Shown here: positions 6,728 through 8,276 of the stretch, piece by piece
Layout of the letters: every line of letters begins with the position of its first letter
Numbering within the stretch: the stretch's first letter is position 1
Assembly: GCA_002784245.1 (NCBI GenBank)
Contig: PFKL01000161.1
Coordinates: forward strand, 1-8,276
DNA from: Comamonadaceae bacterium CG_4_10_14_3_um_filter_60_75
GTDB lineage: Bacteria; Pseudomonadota; Gammaproteobacteria; Burkholderiales; Burkholderiaceae_C
Length of the DNA stretch: 8,276 bases
Reading direction: 5' to 3'
Translations under genes and position numbers: made by a program
The notes under the pieces: model-generated
The model's database searches: none
Seen by the model: only the letters and a program-made list of their open reading frames with translations
What the model was told of the DNA's origin: nothing

Positions 6728-6817
6728 CATGACCGTGCTTGCTGCGCCGTAGTGGCTGCACGCGTTTTGGTCGTTTTGGGCTGGTGCCACCATGCCAGCG
6801 GCGCTTGTAACTCAACC

Positions 6818-6903
6818 CCGGCCTTCTTGGCGCGTTGACGAAATTTTCAAGCTTCTCTGCTGACGCTGGCTGGCATCAAGACCGCATCACTTTTTATAGC
6901 TGC
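6818..6903 (+). pseudogene. Remnant of a second crcB with an 83-base internal deletion
   Basis: Bases 6818–6860 align without gaps to crcB 5771–5813 (34 of 43 identical), covering the stretch that encodes the GFLGALTTFSSFSA channel motif. At 6857–6860 the alignment jumps to the crcB 3' end (5893 onward). The offset changes from 1047 to 964, so 83 bases are missing, and both ends of the gap share CTGC. Because 83 is not a multiple of three, the join also shifts the frame. Six of the eight changed codons in the 5' part are synonymous, which suggests the copy diverged while functional before it was broken. Sequence further upstream (about 6801–6817) may extend the match but is unclear. Confidence 0.75.
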
Positions 6904-6927
6904 GATGGCTTGATTGATAAAGGCTAG
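6857..6927 (+). repeat. Direct repeat, copy 2
   Basis: This is the partner of 5893–5963, in the same orientation and 964 bases downstream. It overlaps the crcB remnant and ends 26 bases before the stop codon of the – strand oxoprolinase-family gene. Bases 6906–6926 can form a short hairpin (TGGCTT against AGGCTA, with two G·U pairs). Unlike copy 1, no T run follows. Confidence 0.8.
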
Positions 6928-6953
6928 CGGTCAAAAATGATCAACAAAACGGA

Positions 6954-8276
6954 TCATCTCCCGGTGCTGTCTGACGCGTCGCCGTAGCCACCCCCTCCTG
7001 GCGTTTGGATTTCAAAAATATCACCCACAGCCATCTCAGCCTGCCCGATATGGCCCAGCACCTCGACCGAACCCTCCGCGCGCAGCACCCGGTTTCGACC
7101 GGGTTGACCCGGCTGACCACCGGCTGCACCAAACGCGCCATTCAGTCGGCCGTTGGACAAAATACTGGCCGTCATGGGCTCCAGAAATCGCACCCGACGC
7201 ACGCCGCCATTGCCACCGCGCCAACGCCCGGCGCCGCCGGTATCCTCGGCAATGGCAAAACTCTCCAGCCGCACCGGAAAGCGAAACTCCAGCACTTCGG
7301 GGTCGGTCAGGCGCGAGTTGGTCATGTGCGTTTGCACCACGCTGGTACCGTCAAAACCACCCACCACTTCACCTGCTGCATTGAAGTCCGCGCCTGCGCC
7401 GCTACCGCCGCTGATGGTTTCGTAGTACTGGTACTGCGCGTTGCCGAAAGTAAAGTTGTTCATGGTGCACTGGCTCGATGCCAGGCCACCCAGCGCGCCG
7501 TAAAGCGCATTGGTAATACAGCTTGAGGTCTCCACATTGCCCGCAACTACCGACGCGGGTGGATTCGGATTGAGCATCGAGCCCGCCGGGATGATCACCT
7601 TCAGCGGCTTCAGGCAGCCCGCATTGAGTGGGATGTCGTCTGCCACCAGCGAGCGAAACACATACAGCACCGCCGCCATACACACTGCCGTGGGCGCGTT
7701 GAAATTGTTGTGCTGCTGCGCGCTGGTTCCGGTGAAGTCAATTTCGGCGCTGCGCTGCGCCGCGTTGACGCGAATCGCCACGCAAATCTGCGCGCCGTTG
7801 TCCAGCGTGAGCGTGAAGGCGCCGTCTTTGAGTCGGGTGATAACGCGACGCACCGACTCTTCGGCGTTGTCTTGCACATGGCGCATGTAGGCCTGCACCA
7901 CATCCAGACCAAACTGGTCAACCATTTTGCGCAACTCTTGCACGCCTTTCTCGTTGGCGGCGATTTGCGCCTTCAGGTCGGCCATGTTTTGCGCCGGGTT
8001 ACGGCTGGGATAGCGTGCGCTTTGCAACAGGGCCAGCATCGATTCTTCTTGTAACACCCCCCGGTCGACTAGCAACACGTTGTCAATCTGCACGCCCTCT
8101 TCTTCAATGGTCGTCGAAAACGGTGGCATTGAGCCCGGCGTCGTGCCGCCAATGTCGGCGTGGTGACCGCGTGAGCCCACATAAAACAGCGGCTCCGCGC
8201 TGCCCGCCAGATACACCGGCGTGATAACCGTTATGTCGGGCAAATGCGTGCCGCCATGGTAGGGGTCGTTGAGCAC
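6954..8276 (-). CDS. Hydantoinase B/5-oxoprolinase family protein, C-terminal part
   Basis: This is a – strand gene whose last 440 residues are in the window; the frame stays open to the right edge, so the 5' end is missing and the GTG at the edge is an internal valine. The visible part begins LNDPYHGGTHLPDITV and continues with VGSRGHHADIGGTTPGSMPP, IDFTGTS, VVAGNVETS and the closing TPGGGGYGD. Together these identify the HyuB domain of the ATP-dependent oxoprolinase/hydantoinase family, which opens cyclic amides such as 5-oxoproline or hydantoins in the cytoplasm. Homologues occur either as a separate HyuB subunit or as the C-terminal half of a protein of about 1200 residues; the window cannot tell which. 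The substrate cannot be read from the sequence, so no gene symbol is given. It converges on the decayed vapBC patch and seems unrelated to it. Confidence 0.93.
   Translation of the reverse strand: MLNDPYHGGTHLPDITVITPVYLAGSAEPLFYVGSRGHHADIGGTTPGSMPPFSTTIEEEGVQIDNVLLVDRGVLQEESMLALLQSARYPSRNPAQNMADLKAQIAANEKGVQELRKMVDQFGLDVVQAYMRHVQDNAEESVRRVITRLKDGAFTLTLDNGAQICVAIRVNAAQRSAEIDFTGTSAQQHNNFNAPTAVCMAAVLYVFRSLVADDIPLNAGCLKPLKVIIPAGSMLNPNPPASVVAGNVETSSCITNALYGALGGLASSQCTMNNFTFGNAQYQYYETISGGSGAGADFNAAGEVVGGFDGTSVVQTHMTNSRLTDPEVLEFRFPVRLESFAIAEDTGGAGRWRGGNGGVRRVRFLEPMTASILSNGRLNGAFGAAGGQPGQPGRNRVLRAEGSVEVLGHIGQAEMAVGDIFEIQTPGGGGYGDASDSTGR

Noticed and set aside
6080..6793. A 237-codon open frame on the – strand across the vapBC region
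   Set aside because: Its + strand complement contains clear VapB and VapC motifs, and the – strand translation shows no recognisable family pattern; it is a GC-rich shadow frame.
6938..6956. TGATC...GATCA inverted repeat at the end of the oxoprolinase-family gene
   Set aside because: The stem is only five base pairs and no T run follows on either strand, so it does not support a terminator call.
7005..7526. A 173-codon + strand open frame near the right end
   Set aside because: It lies antisense to the well-conserved oxoprolinase-family coding region and has no recognisable motif.

Overview
The window looks like chromosomal DNA of a betaproteobacterium, most likely of the Comamonadaceae (Rhodoferax/Polaromonas-like). 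The evidence is the GC-rich codon use, the gene order rpsA–ihfB–lapA–lapB–hldA–hldD, and two copies of a short interspersed repeat of a type I recall from intergenic DNA of that family. The family and genus assignments are inferences from sequence character and memory, not from a search.

Positions 1–5949 are a compact set of core genes, all on the + strand. The 3' three-quarters of rpsA (ribosomal protein S1) ends at a strong intrinsic terminator. It is followed by ihfB (integration host factor beta), then lapA, lapB, hldA and hldD. LapA and LapB are inner-membrane factors that control lipopolysaccharide synthesis and LpxC turnover. HldA (heptose-7-phosphate kinase) and HldD (ADP-heptose 6-epimerase) make the inner-core heptose donor. 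The four genes overlap by 4–11 bases, so they look like one translationally coupled envelope operon. A small secreted helix-hairpin-helix protein (ComEA-like) and a CrcB/Fluc fluoride channel follow closely.

Positions 5893–6930 are a scarred accessory patch. The 3' end of crcB runs into a roughly 70-base sequence that reappears 964 bases downstream. Between the copies lies a VapB antitoxin gene fused by deletion to a VapC toxin gene that has lost its N-terminus, including the first catalytic aspartate. Just before the second repeat copy is a remnant of a second, diverged crcB with an 83-base internal deletion. The patch therefore records insertion or duplication next to crcB followed by decay of both the toxin and the extra channel gene.

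Positions 6954–8276, on the – strand, hold the C-terminal 440 residues of a hydantoinase B/5-oxoprolinase family protein whose 5' part lies beyond the right edge. No RNA genes, CRISPR arrays, insertion-sequence transposases or phage genes were seen. I found no convincing new system. The most notable content is the decayed vapBC module flanked by crcB-derived sequence.
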